Shown here one piece after another: positions 1 through 12,825 of a DNA stretch of 64,000 bases. The notes under the pieces were generated by a model. The model was not told where the DNA came from, searched no databases, and saw nothing but the letters and a program-made list of their open reading frames with translations. Each line of letters opens with the position of its first letter. Position 1 is the first letter of the stretch. This stretch comes from Augochlora pura. Its lineage: Eukaryota; Arthropoda; Insecta; Hymenoptera; Halictidae. The DNA lies in contig NC_135772.1 in assembly GCF_028453695.1 (NCBI RefSeq), forward strand, positions 8,866,001 through 8,930,000, given 5' to 3'. The translations under genes and the position numbers were made by a program.

Positions 1-883
1 ACAATTTAGTTCAGATAGTGAAGAAGAAATAGTAACTTTTATATAAGTAATTTGCTTTTTTTATTTTCATTTCTATCAACCCAAAACCACGGTCATTCGG
101 TAGAAAGGACCAAGTTACGTTTATATAATGTCCTTAAATTTTTGACTTAGACCACTTTCGTAATTAACACTGAATGAATTCCATATAATAAAATTACAAC
201 CACCATCTAACGGTTCATTTTTTACGATATCGTAAAAATTACATTGAATAAATTTAGTTTAAAATAATGTGGTGTAAAATAACTGATAAACTCATTTTTT
301 TTAAATTTTGACTTAGACCACTTTCATAATTATGGGCACAATTGACCTATTACGATTCATACCACCGGAACATCATGATTTCTTCAAAACCCTTTCACAC
401 ACACAAAATGTAGATGAGTAGTAAATTGTTTTGTAATGAATTTATGTTTTTCATGTTGTGTACATTATGCAATTAAAAAATGTTTTGAATCGCATAAATT
501 AAGTTTCCGAAGTGTTTTAAAGATATGTAAAATAAATTAAGTATTGTCTTTTTCAATTTGAAGCATCTTAAATTATGTTGAATGGACTTGGGCACCTTCA
601 GATTTTATAATGAATCTCGATATTAATTTTGAAAGTGGCCTAACTCCATTCTTGATAAGAAAACGCATATTATTCACTTAATAATTGCCACTATTTTAAT
701 GGGAACTATAAATTGAACACCCTTAGATACACTTAAGCAGTATGACTCATTAGTATCCTACACGTATATTTTTTATATATAATAGAAAAGTAAACAGCTG
801 TTTGTATAGTCTAACAGTTCGTTACTCAACTCAAAATTTGTATTTTGACAAGAATTATTTAGATAGTTTTTATACTATCAATC
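1..883. other. AT-rich non-coding stretch, possible 3' part of an unidentified repeat
   Basis: No gene is supported here. A short open frame at 2-46 (plus) ends in an acidic tail (SSDSEEEIVTFI, then TAA). It could be the C-terminus of an ORF that begins before the window, but fourteen codons are too few to judge. The stretch holds three copies of a motif around CCACTTTC (141-165, 308-334, and reversed at 621-645). The same motif recurs near 32900 and 50020, which suggests that this is the 3' region of a dispersed repeat. This is inference only. Confidence 0.4.
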
Positions 884-950
884 CTGGTAAAATGGTAAAA
901 CGGTAAAATGGAGAAATGGAGAAATCGGGTAATGGTGAAATGGTAAAATC
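884..950. repeat. short imperfect tandem repeat, GGTAAAATGG-type units
   Basis: Units such as TGGTAAAA, CGGTAAAATGGAG and AAATGGAG recur head to tail over about 65 bases. This is a degenerate minisatellite read directly from the sequence. Confidence 0.7.
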
Positions 951-2839
951 GCAGTGCAATTTATAAAAGGCAATTTTTCAAGGAAACCTATTCCGGCGTA
1001 GGTAAGGTATCGAAAATTTATGGTTCATTCGTTACAACTTAAGAAACTCGGTTTCATCGTATGGGTTCGTACGCAGCATATAAAACTACGGCAAAAACGT
1101 TCAGTCAATTAGCGTTTATGCGAAATGGGCTCCGACCACAAAGAAACCGGAGACGAGTTCATAACGTTATGTTCAGTTTCTGTCGCGTTCCCCTTTTCCC
1201 GAGAAAAAAATTAAGCGTTAAAAGGAGTAACGAGAGGAAAACGGTGCGCGGCGCGGCGTCGCCAACGGCTGCACCAGCGGATTTTTCCAAGCGGTTTCCG
1301 CTCAGTGATTTAGGAATCGAGAAAGTTCCACGGATGGACGAACGTCTCCGTGAAAACTTGGGCAATTACGTGAAAGCAAACAGTGTTACAAATTCATGGC
1401 GCGAACCTGCCACGTTTACCGTTCTACCCTCGGAACCGACACCGGTCGATCCTCGAATCCGGAACCGAACTATCGAAATTGAATACGGCCACATCGACCT
1501 ATTTCTTTTCGACGAATTTCCGATCCTCGTTCTATTACACCTCTCTCGTGACAATGAAGGTCACATCTTGACATTTCTTCGTTAAAGAACACTATTCAGC
1601 AGATTTTAACAATCTATGAGTGTATTTTTTCGACTCTGCAGAGAAGCGTGACATTTGAAAAAGGATTCAAAGATGTTGGGTACAAATTCACGCAAATTTT
1701 AGTCTGAAAAAGGATTTCCTCCTTTATCCTTAGTTTTAAAAAAATTTTTAAAAACAGTAAAATTATCAGATTGAGGAATATTGCTTATTTTAATAGGAAT
1801 ACTGTACTAATGATTCTTACAATGTAACAATTCTGTACACCCTTGTAAATTCAACAGTATCTAATTTCGTAACAGTGTTAACATTTAAATATGGTTAAAG
1901 ATCTTTCTATCGCATCGTGAATAAAAATGAAATTGGACAAAAAGTAATGATTAGTGGTCCATCTTGTTTATGTTACGCAGCTACAAATACAAATGTTTCT
2001 TGTAAACAAATAGAAATTCATTCTAATAAAATAACAAGAAATGTCATCACACGTTCTAATGTCAGATAATTTGTTTCTTTTTTTTTTTATTTAAATGACA
2101 TAATCAGCTCAACCAAGAAATTATTTCCAAATGATTATTTTAATTTTGACAGAAAATACGGTTATAGTCTCAAAAATGCATTTATAAAAATGTTTAATTC
2201 ATTGCCAATGAACGTGCGGTTCCTTGTCAAAAATTTATAGGAAGATAATCGGTAAACTCTCTTTTATAATGTTATGTGCGTGATTCCCTAAGTAATCGTA
2301 TGGAGGAATGTATAGCACCTGTGCTGTCCCCTTGAATGCCTATGAGATACAGCAAGAGAAACGAGATTGTTTAGGGATTTCAAGATAAGCTCGAGACTGG
2401 ACTATGTGATGACAGTGATGTATTAGCCTTTAGAGCGGTGAACTCGCTCAATCTTTGGAGGACAATAATGTCGTAGTGTCTTGTTGAATTTATCACGGAA
2501 ACATCTTTACTGTAACGGTTGTTAATTATTAAAGATCTGATAAGAATATTAAAATATTATTCAAACCGTATGAAAGAATTATCTTTTAATTATGCAAAAT
2601 AGTCCTATTCAACACTTTGTACATATAAAAATAGTTATTAACAGCCAGTCGCAAATTATCTTTTAAACTTTTACTCATCATGTGAGGTAATTTAATTACA
2701 CGAGTCCGTTTTTACAACCTAATATGCACGCGAATGTTCACACCGTTTTATATTTAAAAACGGCAGCATACATCTGGTTGTTTCTATTTAGAAATGTTAT
2801 GTAACACTTTGGACTAACTAGTAAGGGCGACTGTTCTTC
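951..2839. other. non-coding; CpG-rich block then AT-rich DNA
   Basis: A GC- and CpG-rich block covers about 1060-1570 and contains the doubtful 174-codon ORF listed separately. From 1580 to 2839 the DNA is AT-rich, with homopolymer A/T runs and no ORF or repeat that I can support. Confidence 0.5.
1061..1585 (+). CDS. doubtful 174-codon ORF in a CpG-rich block
   Basis: I do not recognise this ORF. It runs from an ATG to TAA for 174 codons within a locally GC-rich block, where stop codons are rarer by chance. The predicted protein is Arg-rich in its first third (QRNRRRVHN, KKLSVKRSNERK), with no signal peptide, and ends in a mildly hydrophobic stretch near residues 150-165. There are no clear splice signals, no domain and no neighbouring gene. 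The opposite strand also carries shorter ORFs here, as expected for chance ORFs in GC-rich DNA. A conserved regulatory block is an equally good reading. It is listed because it is one of the longest ORFs in the window. Confidence 0.12.
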   Translation: MGSYAAYKTTAKTFSQLAFMRNGLRPQRNRRRVHNVMFSFCRVPLFPRKKLSVKRSNERKTVRGAASPTAAPADFSKRFPLSDLGIEKVPRMDERLRENLGNYVKANSVTNSWREPATFTVLPSEPTPVDPRIRNRTIEIEYGHIDLFLFDEFPILVLLHLSRDNEGHILTFLR

Positions 2840-2900
2840 TTAACACTAAACCTACCATGTCGGTCAAAATGGCCGGCCTCACATTTTTTATCTTCCTTCT
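2840..2900. mobile_element. one end of a TTAA-type MITE (TTAACACTAAACCT)
   Basis: The sequence begins TTAACACTAAACCTACC and is followed by TGTCGGT. The same start, with TGTCGGTAAAA, recurs at 30459. A TTAA start followed by short conserved termini is typical of piggyBac-derived non-autonomous elements. No matching right end was found, so this is a solo or eroded end. Confidence 0.4.
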
Positions 2901-3980
2901 TATGCAACGGTTAAATAAATACCATTATTCAAGCTTCTATTGTAACAAAAATGGCGAAAAGTTTAAATCAATTTAGTTTTGTCATACTTATACTTTAGTC
3001 ACTTTCACAGTTCGTGGTTTGCGTAATAATAAAAAGACTCCTTTATACATACATACGCAGGGCTCTCATTGAAGGTTACAGGTCACGAAAGGGGAGGTTG
3101 GAAGGTTAGGCTCCCTGCGTAACATAGTAAGGTATATTTTAGCAAGTTGATCACTTTGGTATCCGTGTGGTTCAATTACCCTTAATTTGACTCGCTTGCT
3201 CGACGCAGCTCGTTTCGTCTGACGGTCTGAAAATAAGGCAAGAAAAGTGGGATCAAGTGGGGTACCGAAGAGAACACGACGCCATCCGAGTAAATAATTC
3301 TGAGTCGGAAACAGAGGGCCGAACGGTTCAGAAATGAAAGAAACGTCTTCCAGCGCCGCAGCGTGTCGCGGCGATCTCATGCATTTGTCATCACGTTTAA
3401 TCAACGAGGCGGTGCCGCCATCTGCTACCAGGGTCGGTATTATGCGAGCCTCCGGAAGAACTTGCGCAAACAGTGACCAAGCGCGAAAACGGTAAAGAGA
3501 AAAAAAAAGGAGCTTTATGTACATATCGCTGACTCGATGTTTTTTTTTTCTTCGCGGACCTGTCGACGACACTTTACTGCCGACAACGTCTCGACCCGCG
3601 AGGCGTCTATGCAAACGTCGATGGTGACCCTAATTTTCGAGATTCGAGAAATCCATGTGAATTTTGGCCAGGTTCAGATATATGAAATTTATTATTACAC
3701 AGAATTAAATTGGGTGATCACTGATACAGCAGGCCATCTCTTCACAATACCATCACTTATGGGAGAACATACCGAAGTGATACACGCCGATCTAGGCTAG
3801 GTAATTATATAATTTTGTATGTAATAATGTTTTACCATGTCAAATGAAATAAGGAGTTGTGGGAGTACTTAATAATTTAAAAAATGGGACAGACTGACGG
3901 CATCTAGTATCGATCATAGTTGTAGGTATGTAAAAGAACAGTAATACAACGAAATTGTTTCAACCGTCAATATATGAAAC
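2901..3980. other. non-coding; CpG-rich block with a doubtful ORF
   Basis: A minus-strand ORF of 182 codons (3066-3614) spans a CpG-rich block at 3130-3620. It has no recognisable domain, its N-terminal third is basic (RRKKKHRVSD), and it overlaps a poly-T run. I regard it as a chance ORF. The remainder is AT-rich, and I see nothing else in it. Confidence 0.45.
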
Positions 3981-4162
3981 TTAATCTCTTAGGCGCGGCG
4001 CGCCACTATAGTGGCTTTCGTGAATGTTTCGTGCTTTACTCAATTGTTTTATTAATTATTAAAGTAAACGATTAACGTGAAAGTGTGCATGTACAATCCA
4101 TTAAGAAAAGAATAAAATTTGAATTAAATTTATGCAAAATCCAGCCGTGCCTAAGAGGTTAA
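3981..4162. mobile_element. TTAA-flanked MITE, 182 bp
   Basis: The left end TTAATCTCTTAGGCGCGGC is complementary to the right end GCCGTGCCTAAGAGGTTAA. This gives inverted termini of about 19 bp flanked by TTAA. There is no coding capacity. The TTAA target and short termini fit a piggyBac-type non-autonomous element. It also carries a subterminal self-complementary stretch (GCGCGGCGCGCC, then CACTATAGTG). Confidence 0.7.
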
Positions 4163-6300
4163 AATATAAAACTTAAAAAGTTTTGCAATGTATAAATCCA
4201 TTCCTCTCATTGGAACAAAACTATGATTGCATTTTTGTTCTTTCTCTGTTACATTTCTTTTAACTTTCTTTTAACTTAAACTTTCTTTAAAATAGAATCA
4301 CTCCTTCCTTAGTTGTACTACGAATTGCCCTACCATGTAATCGTAACAACTCATTAACTTATTCACTCAGTTGGGATTTTTTACGTGTCACTACAATTGT
4401 TAATTAACAAATATTAAGTAAACAAGAAAATGCAGTAAAGTAGCACGCTAGAAATTAAAGTCACTGTAATTTGTATAAATCAAGTAAACGATCAACAAAC
4501 AAGTACAACTTTGTATGCAAACTGATCCGAGGTGTAACAGCCTATGTATATTTAACCATACAATTACACCGTCTTGTGTATCGCAACACATTCGCTAGAA
4601 TTTATTAAAATTAATTTCCTGTTACAAGAGTGCGTTAACAATCGAAGTAATGAGACACGGGATGTTAATTAACCGCAGCATATTTTTGGAGAGTTATGTA
4701 TAAACGATGGTAACTCGTACTCTAGATTTTGAACAAGTCTCGCCGGAAGCTACACGAAATTGCATAATTCCACGGTAGTTTGATCAAATTGTTAGTTTGC
4801 CGGAGGACAGGCGCTAATAAATCTTGAACGAGTTAATCCTCTCTCCCCTTTTCTCCCTTTCGGGGACGGCGGGGTGGGAACTGCAAGGCTGAGTTCGTGT
4901 TACGAGGGTCCAGTGCCAACTTGCAAAATATATTATTCGAGAGCTACCGTCCACGAAAATGGATGTTTCCTTAACAGAGCTTTTTCGTATAACCGACCGT
5001 TTCGATAGTTTTCTTGGGAATTTCAAAATTTGCAAACACGACAGCAAAAACGACTTTCAGTGGAATAATTTTTATGATGACGCACGCGCTATCGCGTTAG
5101 CCTATTTTTCGTCTCAATTCTCCTCTTTTCGCATTATTTCTCTCGTATATTTTTCGCACCAACGTGCCGGATTATTTAGGATTCATTAAAGCAAATAATA
5201 ATTTGCTTATTTTTCAACACAGATTCCCCGAGTTTACAATAATATCCGGTGGTAGACACAAATGTATTACATTTCGCGTTTGCTAAAATTGAATAAATAC
5301 AAATATAGAATATAATAATGATTTAAAATAATATGTAAAAATAGAAAATACAAAGGTATTGACTAAAAATTATTAAAGCAACAATACTTGCTTTCATTAA
5401 AGCACTAGGATTATCGAAGAAAATAAATCGATTCCATTTGAAGTTCTTATTTAACTATTTCTCAAACTGTGAAGATCTTATTACAAAAACTTATTGAATT
5501 AATTCATTTCACGCGTATTACAGTGAACGTCACATTGAATATTAACGAATGTATTTTGAAGAGGAACATTTAAAATTTGTATTATTTTCAGATTAATTAA
5601 ATCGCATGCAATAAAAGTCGCATTTTATATTAGTAAACGCAACTTTTGCACGATATTTAAAACGAGTCGTTTTTGACAGCCAGAATTTGCAATGTTAGTT
5701 ACAATTATATTATTACCAGTATTTATTCTTCATTTTATTATTTTAAATTTAAACGATCTAAGGCATCGACGTGTAGTAGATTATGGTAGTACAATGATTT
5801 TATAGTTTCTTATAAGAAACAATTCAATTTAAAAGATATTCAAATATTTGTGCAGTAATTTGAAAGAAAATATAAAAGAGAAATTATGAAATTATATAAA
5901 ATTATATTTTATTACTCATGTTTCATTCGTACTGCAGTAATTCAATAATTTTTTAGTGTAATGAAAGTACAGTGCATTGTACCTTATAAGTTTGCGATTC
6001 TTGTACATAATTGATGATACTGAATACAAGAATCCAGTTATGTGCTGACACTAATTCAACAAAAATTAAAAAATTATATGATAAAAGAATAGCTTGAAAT
6101 AAATTAAACGTTTAAAAAAATATCGTATACTGGGGAATACGTGTTAAAAATAAATGTTTTTCGAAACATATATAACACATAGAACAAACAAGTATACATG
6201 TATAAGACATGTACGGAATATATGTATAATAGTTTAATTTTATTCAATTCGTGTGATATTTATTATATTGCTGTAGCAAAGCTGTTGCAACTATACTTAC
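4163..6300. other. AT-rich, probably intronic downstream of the 6301-6434 exon
   Basis: On the minus strand this lies 3' of the exon ending at 6301, so it begins with the GTAAGT donor and should be intron. A modest GC-rich block at 4740-5170 carries short overlapping ORFs without features. The rest is AT-rich. I found no convincing next exon of the coiled-coil gene here. Confidence 0.45.
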
Positions 6301-6434
6301 GATATAGCATGGAGCAGCTCCAGCTTTTGCTTCTCTTTAACCTTGACGCTTCCGCCTTCTGCAAGTGCAACTTGCAATTCTCTTTGAAGAACTGCTAATT
6401 TTCGGCGTTCCCCTTCCAAAAGCAGTGAGGTAAC
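6301..6434 (-). CDS. internal exon of a coiled-coil protein (possibly PHLDB/LL5-like)
   Basis: This is a 134-nt exon on the minus strand. The acceptor is a pyrimidine-rich tract ending TTGTTGCAG, immediately before GTTACCTCACTG. The donor is ATATC followed by GTAAGT. It opens in phase 0 and encodes 44 codons plus two bases, including LLLEGERRKLAVLQREL and then VKVKEKQKLELLHAI. The heptad-like spacing of Leu among Glu, Lys, Arg and Gln predicts a coiled coil. The exon upstream in the transcript (19473-19575) ends in phase 0, so the two join in frame. The Glu-Met-rich start followed by LLLEGER resembles the central coiled coil of PHLDB (LL5) family proteins, which link the cell cortex to microtubules. 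That identity is from memory of the family pattern and is tentative; other long coiled-coil proteins fit too. The exon call itself is firm. Confidence 0.8.
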
Positions 6435-9400
6435 CTGCAACAATAAAATACGTTTACTTTACATAGAAATTATGTTCGTGATTCGGACATTCGACAATTT
6501 ATCTGTTAGCTGCGTACGACATGTATACACGTCATAAGGAAATGGCAATTTTTACATCTTGTAATAAAAGTATTTCTTCCACGATTTATGTCAAAATGCT
6601 TATGGCAACATATAGTATTCGTAAATTTCGCACGCTTTAGGATAATTGTAGAACAATTGTTAAAAAGATTATACACAGTATAATCGATGAAACGCGTAAC
6701 AAAATTTATCTTCTAAATATATCGACGCAGCTAAGTGGTTAATGTTCAAGATAATATCTAAAGTTTTACAGGTCTTTTTTAAAAGTCGCATATTTTGTGA
6801 ACAATTTATACCAACAGAAATTAATACAGTTCTCCGGTTTAGCGGTAATCGACCGTTTACCAGCCGTAGATCTCGACTGATCATATACCAACAATCGGTA
6901 CAGAAAGTCCCTGTGGAACAGCTCGCGAGGTAATAAGAGTCTCATTCAAACATACTGTGACCAGAAGTAAAATCCGCATGTACGAGAATAAGCATAATGT
7001 ACGATGGATTTTTGAGGACTGATTTTGTGAGACTGAGAGATCGATATTTTCCTTATCAACAGAGCACTAAAGAGCGATTGTGTTGCGACTGTACAAACGT
7101 AACACTTCGCACTCGGTTATCTCCTCTCAGGAGGCATAACAAAATTGCTGATAATTATGGTATTTTTCAATTGTATTTTCTATCAAATTTTTTAAACGGT
7201 CTAATTTTGATATGTGATCTGTAAAAATTCTCCTACTGCGAGTTTAAATCAGTTTACAATTCCGTGACCTTTTTGCACAATAAACAAAGAGGAGAAGAGC
7301 ATCCGTTAACAGCCCATAACAATATCAATCGATTTCGACAAATTTCTCAGTGCGTAGGTAAATTACCGAGACCTACAAAATTCATTCTTTAAATTTTTGC
7401 TATAGGCACAGATAGAAAGTTGAACAAATGTGAGTCTTTTTATTTTTTTTTGTTTTTGTCAGGTTATGTATACAATAGTAAAATGAAGGAAATTATTTTA
7501 GACATTGTACCAAAAAGATTCTAGTCGGTTAATAAAACATTAAAACAGTTGTGCCGTTTTAAAAGATGTCTGAAGACTTGTTACACATACTGTAAAACAT
7601 GATTCACAAAACTTGCAAGGTCTCCTACGGCGTTCAGTAACACTCGATTTAAAAGAACAGAAAACGTTATTGTATTTGAAGATAGAAGAGAGGAAGAGAG
7701 TTAATTAATGAAGGTTCAAGAGGAGATCGCCGAGCGTAGCCAGTGCAAAACTTCCTTTCCTGTTTCGTCCGATAACGATCTCGTTCCGTGGTTTATCGTA
7801 CTAGTAATGCACCGTGCTTTCTCGGAGCCGTTGTGCTCGTGTGTGCGGTAAAGCACCGGCCGTATGTGCACGCGAATGGACACACGATGGTATACGTGGA
7901 AGAACCTGAATAGATATATTTCAAAAGATAGGGGAACCAGCGCAAGACGCGAACGTGCTCTAATCGCGAGTTGGTCCGCATGCGAATGTTCACCGTAATT
8001 GTCTGAAACTGCTGAACTTCCTACGATTACACGAATTATTATTCCCAAATTAGGGTATGGTTGTAGCGGACACATATTCGGACAACTAACTCGAGTTACT
8101 TCGTGTAAATGGTCATCCAAATCGGGAGGTTATAAAGTCTACCACAAGTAGGTTAAAAACATAGTGACGTAAGTCTTATGTCCAAAAATGTTGACTTATG
8201 TCTTAAAATGTAATCGGTACATTTTAAAATGTTAAAATGACTAGGAAAATAAATTATATAGTTATTATAAATTAATTGAACTCTGGTTTATTTTAACAAT
8301 AAATTAGTAAACAATAACACTCCTTGTTTTACGCAATGTGGAAACTGTGACTTACGCCTCTGTGATATTAATTTACTCATATTGCAATACGGCATGCTAT
8401 GCAAAATCTACATGAATTTTGCTGATTATTAACTACGATTCTTCGATATTTTTTCCACATGTCACAAGAAAATATTATTAAAACAATATATTAGTAAACA
8501 TACATTATATTATTAAAACAATATATTATCAAAAAAAGAAGAAATAATTAGAAGAGATTCGATCCCTAATAAATTGCTACAAACAACATTTCATTTTAAT
8601 AGTTTTTGGACCAATAAATAAACTGCTAAACTTTATGCAAAATAAGAATATTCTGCACCGGTTTGAACGTATTGGAACCAAGCGTATATACGTTTATTAT
8701 ATTAATAATCTCAACTAGTCGGTAAGAGCATAACGATACCTTTAGTTTCATTCAATTTGTCTACTGTTTCCAATTTGTTTACTGTTTTATAATGTGGATA
8801 TTATACGCGTACTTGTTTGTGTCATAAATGCATAGTATCTGTAGTTTACTGGTAGAACTCAATCAAGATGCAAAAGACGAACTTTCACTTCAAAGTAGTA
8901 TCATGTCATCTGTCTGTTGAATAATGGAACCTAATCATCATGGATGACTATTGATGCGCGTTGCTATCCGAGAGTTAATCATCGGCAGAGCTATCGACAG
9001 CAACCAGGTTATCGGTGCCATGATAACAACTCTTCGTTCGACTTGACGTGGAAATTTCATGTTATAGTAAAATTACGTGGATTATACACAATTTCATCGA
9101 AATTGCAGCCCCTCCAACGTTGCACCCAGATCGTGGACACCAATGTATGTAGGGTACATTATTTTCCTCTTTTCTGCAAGGTCGTTTCTTGCGTTTTTTT
9201 TCTCATTCGAATAATGGAGTCGTGTAGAATGTTGCGCCATTGCGCCATAATTCTACCTTTATTAAAGTTTATGTTCATTCGACGAAATATTCGTTCGTTA
9301 CACGCTAGTTTGCTATATATACGAACATAATAGTAGACGAATGGACTGAAGACGCTCGTGCGGATATATTCATTTAGTTTTCAACGAAATTTTGTGTAAT

Positions 9401-10569
9401 TACAAAAATTACCAAGAAAATTACGTTTTTTGTTTTATTACGAATATAATGGCATTTTAAAAGAATCTTCTAAATTATTATAATTGTTGTCAATTTCCAA
9501 TATCCGACATAAAAATACTATTTGAAAGTACTATTTTGAGTACTGATTTTGTACTTAAACTTTCGTATTTAACTTTCTGCACTCCAAAGTAGTTTTCTTG
9601 CAAGTCTTATTCTCCTTTTTGGAAATAAAATTCGATTATTCGCAATAAATATCATATTAAATTTAAAAATTGAATCAAATTTCAGAAATAATTGCTGCAT
9701 ATTTATTATTTTATAAAGAAGAACATTAATTCATATTAAATTTAAAAATTAAAATTTCTGTATATAAGTCTTGTGATCCATTTGACTTGTACAAAGCTAA
9801 ATTGGGCCTACAAAAAGATTCATTTCGAGTATTAAACCTGTACACTGATCTTTGCTTATATTTAGCGATTCTATTAGTATTTTTTAGGCGACTCTAGTGA
9901 AAATTACATTTTTTTACTAAATATAAGAGTGTTGTTTTTACAATTCGGTTGACGGCAATCATAACTATCTGAGAGATATACTCACGCTATTATTATGATA
10001 GTGCGGCAACACTACCTCGAAAATTCAATAACTTAGATAAAATAAACCTACATTAACTTAGGAGAAGTCTCTATATTCGTTTGGGCGGGACACCACGAAA
10101 AATGTTCGGGAAAAGAAGCAATTTTTCGACAGGCTCGCTAATATGATTACCCGACAGTTGATTGACGTTACGCGGCTATGCAGTTTATTAAATATGTAAT
10201 TCATCGCATGCGCTGATGGGGGAACAACAGCTTTTCTACCGCTAACAAGGACGGCTGATTACGACAGACAGGATAATAACTCACTACTTCGTAATCGGCT
10301 CGGTATCGCGGCCACATATCTTTAATACGAGGAGTCAGCGTGGAATTACATAAAGTTACATTTCGACAGACATCCGGAACAACCGAGTTGTGGTTCCGTG
10401 TTTACCTTCCCCTCGACGAAATCGATTGGACCACAGCCTAACTAATCATTCGACTGCGGCTTTTATGCATTATGACGAAATTGGGTAGGACCTACTTAAA
10501 ATCGTACAAATATTACAAGAGATTCAGGATACTAACAGAGGTTATTTTTGCTAAAAATTAACCCTTGTA

Positions 10570-11240
10570 CAGTCAAACCTGTTTTTGTGCGGTAGATAGG
10601 GATCGCAGAAAAAAAACTGCACAAGAAAAAATATTCAGAAACTTCATAAATAGCTGTAAGAAATAATTTTTCACAACGTATTAAAGAAAATTTTTTTATG
10701 CGGTAGAGAGAGACCGCATGAAAAGAGTCTCACTTAGAAAATATGTCAAAGCTTCACGAAATAACAAGAAAGTACTTTCCAAAGAAAATAAATAATTAAA
10801 TTACACATTGAAACGTTTTAAAAAATTTTAATTTCTAATTTTAAACATGGAGAAATTTTTAAAATGTACATAATTCAATGCTACTAGTCGTAGTTCAAAA
10901 CGCGGATATTTTTGCAATGAACTGCTTCGTAATCGCTTTCGTCACTTGAAGATACTACAGTTGATTTATTTTTTAAATCTCGCACTATAAAATCAGATAC
11001 GAAATACTAGTTTTCATGAAATTTAATACAAATTCAACTTCCTTTCGAATTTATTCTTACATCTTACATTTTTACAGCACTTCCTGTATAGAATAATATA
11101 ATATTCTCTAATAGAATAATATTCTACATAGAAAATTCAATTTGTATTTCAAATTTGCGTTCGAATTTATTTTCGATTTCTTTTTTGTCGATATTCATAT
11201 ACCGCACAAAAAAACGCATAAAAAAAGACGGATTTGACTG
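10570..11240. mobile_element. TA-flanked MITE, pogo/Tigger-like termini, 671 bp
   Basis: The left end CAGTCAAACCTGTTTTTGTG and the right end (complement CAGTCAAATCCGTCTTTTTT) are each flanked by TA. Both termini lead into a TGCGGTA motif. A second internal copy near 10700 forms a small hairpin (ATGCGGT, eight bases, ACCGCAT). There is no transposase. A CAGTCAAACC start with TA target duplication is typical of pogo/Tigger-type elements; family assignment is inference. Confidence 0.6.
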
Positions 11241-11725
11241 TATATAAATTATTAAAGAAAGAAAAATATTCCTGTTTGGTTTCTCTCCGATGCGAATAGA
11301 CAGAGACAAGCATTATTTGGTAATTAATGAGTATTCATTACTTTCAAATACGACCTACTTTTGAGTGTCAACTGTATAATACAGGTTCTGCACTCTAAAT
11401 ACATCTATTTGCGAGTCGTTTCACTACGGCATTGGCTTAGTCAAACAGTTTTCTAACTGTATAACTGGTAAGTATTACTAACCCTTACGTATAGATTAGT
11501 TAAAATAAATAAATATTTATCGTATGGTTATAGATGTGTACTTCACTGGCTATATGACGATAATAATATATTTTGATTTAAAAGAAATGTGCCGTTAACA
11601 TTTAAAAAATTCTGTTTGCTTTATAACCAGTCTGTGACACTGTGTAAAATAAGATAAAAGTATAAAACTAAATTCCATTAGTTAATAAATATCATTTAAC
11701 ACAGGAAATAATAGACAGATTAAAT

Positions 11726-12376
11726 TTAGATACTGGCTACTAAAAAATTTGAATTCCGATTGAATATTTGTAACTGATCAACGTGGGCCATAAAATGAAT
11801 CAATGACCTCGGTCTTCGTTCGAAGTTATAGAACACGTCACTAGCAGATGCAAATGCACCGCAGAATATGAATTTCATGAATGACGGTCGTGCAGAGGAA
11901 CGATAGGTACACGTTTCCCTTTCCAAATCGATCATAGATGGATGCCAATTACTATCGCAGACAAAACGTGACGAGAAAAATCCTCCGATTATTACCGCGA
12001 TCAAAGTATCCCCGGATGTTCGCTTTCGTTTCTGGCTAACGACAGAATCTCGATTGCGGTTACGACGACAGGGTACAAGCGAAGCGAACGAAATTATCCG
12101 CAATGAAAGGCGCGTACCGTGAAACGCCGATGCCGGGCTTCGGTGTTCCATAAAAAACGATCGGCAAAATAAAATGCTCCTTTTGCCGCGCGGATGATCG
12201 TTTGCGCGTGGACTCGTCCGAGGTCCATATATTTTTACACGGCACGCCGCGAACGCGCGAAAAACCGATGCGCGGCTGAACGACAAAAGCGAATACTGCA
12301 TAAGTATATACTCATCCACGGTGACCAATCTGATTCGATTCAGCGTGTCGTGAATATCATAGTCTTTCCAGCACAT
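11726..12376 (-). CDS. doubtful 216-codon ORF in a CpG-rich intronic block
   Basis: This is the longest ORF in the window, at 216 codons on the minus strand, and lies inside the large intron of the coiled-coil gene. The predicted protein is rich in Arg, Ser and Phe, with no signal peptide, membrane span or motif that I recognise. Several overlapping ORFs occur on both strands in the same GC-rich block, which is what chance predicts. There is no clear splice site or neighbouring gene. It could equally be a conserved regulatory block. I list it only so that it can be tested. Confidence 0.12.
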   Translation of the reverse strand: MCWKDYDIHDTLNRIRLVTVDEYILMQYSLLSFSRASVFRAFAACRVKIYGPRTSPRANDHPRGKRSILFCRSFFMEHRSPASAFHGTRLSLRIISFASLVPCRRNRNRDSVVSQKRKRTSGDTLIAVIIGGFFSSRFVCDSNWHPSMIDLERETCTYRSSARPSFMKFIFCGAFASASDVFYNFERRPRSLIHFMAHVDQLQIFNRNSNFLVASI

Positions 12377-12593
12377 CGTAACTAATTATAATGTGATTTT
12401 TACGGTTTTGCGAGCCATTAATATTTCATTACGCGCCCATTTTGTTGCGTGTGGAGAGAATCGTTGAATTACACCGCTGAACGAGTTGGAATTTCTTTGA
12501 GCAATTTCAAGTCTCGGTTGGCCTTTACCAAGTATGGTATTTACAAGGAAAATTTCTAAAGATTTCAAAAGATTTTCCGACCTTTTTCTTGCA

Positions 12594-12825
12594 TTAACGC
12601 GTTCCGTGTCAGAGCTGTTTTTACTCGCTTATTCACACTCACCATTTCATAGTTTACTGACACTTGATATATTATATGTGATTATTAATTATATATAAAA
12701 CAATGAAACAAGCTTATTATAACCTATTTATGTGGTGAAAATTATTTCTTCAGTACTAAATTCATTATAAACTTTTTAGCCCACTAAGTGAACATGTAAG
12801 CATGTACTATCGGTGGTACACATTG
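12594..12825. mobile_element. partial TTAA-MITE, same family as 38721-38969
   Basis: It starts TTAACGCGTTCCGTGTCAGA and, read in reverse complement, aligns along its length with the intact copy at 38721-38969. Shared blocks include AGAAATAATTT, CACCA and the palindrome-like GTACCACYGNTGGTAC region near the far end. The far terminus beyond about 12825 has decayed. Confidence 0.6.

Noticed and set aside
3066..3614. 182-codon minus-strand ORF
   Set aside because: No domain, no splice context, GC-rich block with other overlapping ORFs; treated as chance.
7716..8120. 134-codon minus-strand ORF in the large intron
   Set aside because: No features; it overlaps a second ORF in another frame within a CpG-rich block.
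8468..8530. Duplicated ATTATTAAAACAATATATTA stretch
   Set aside because: Short AT-rich direct repeat, likely simple-sequence duplication with no further meaning.
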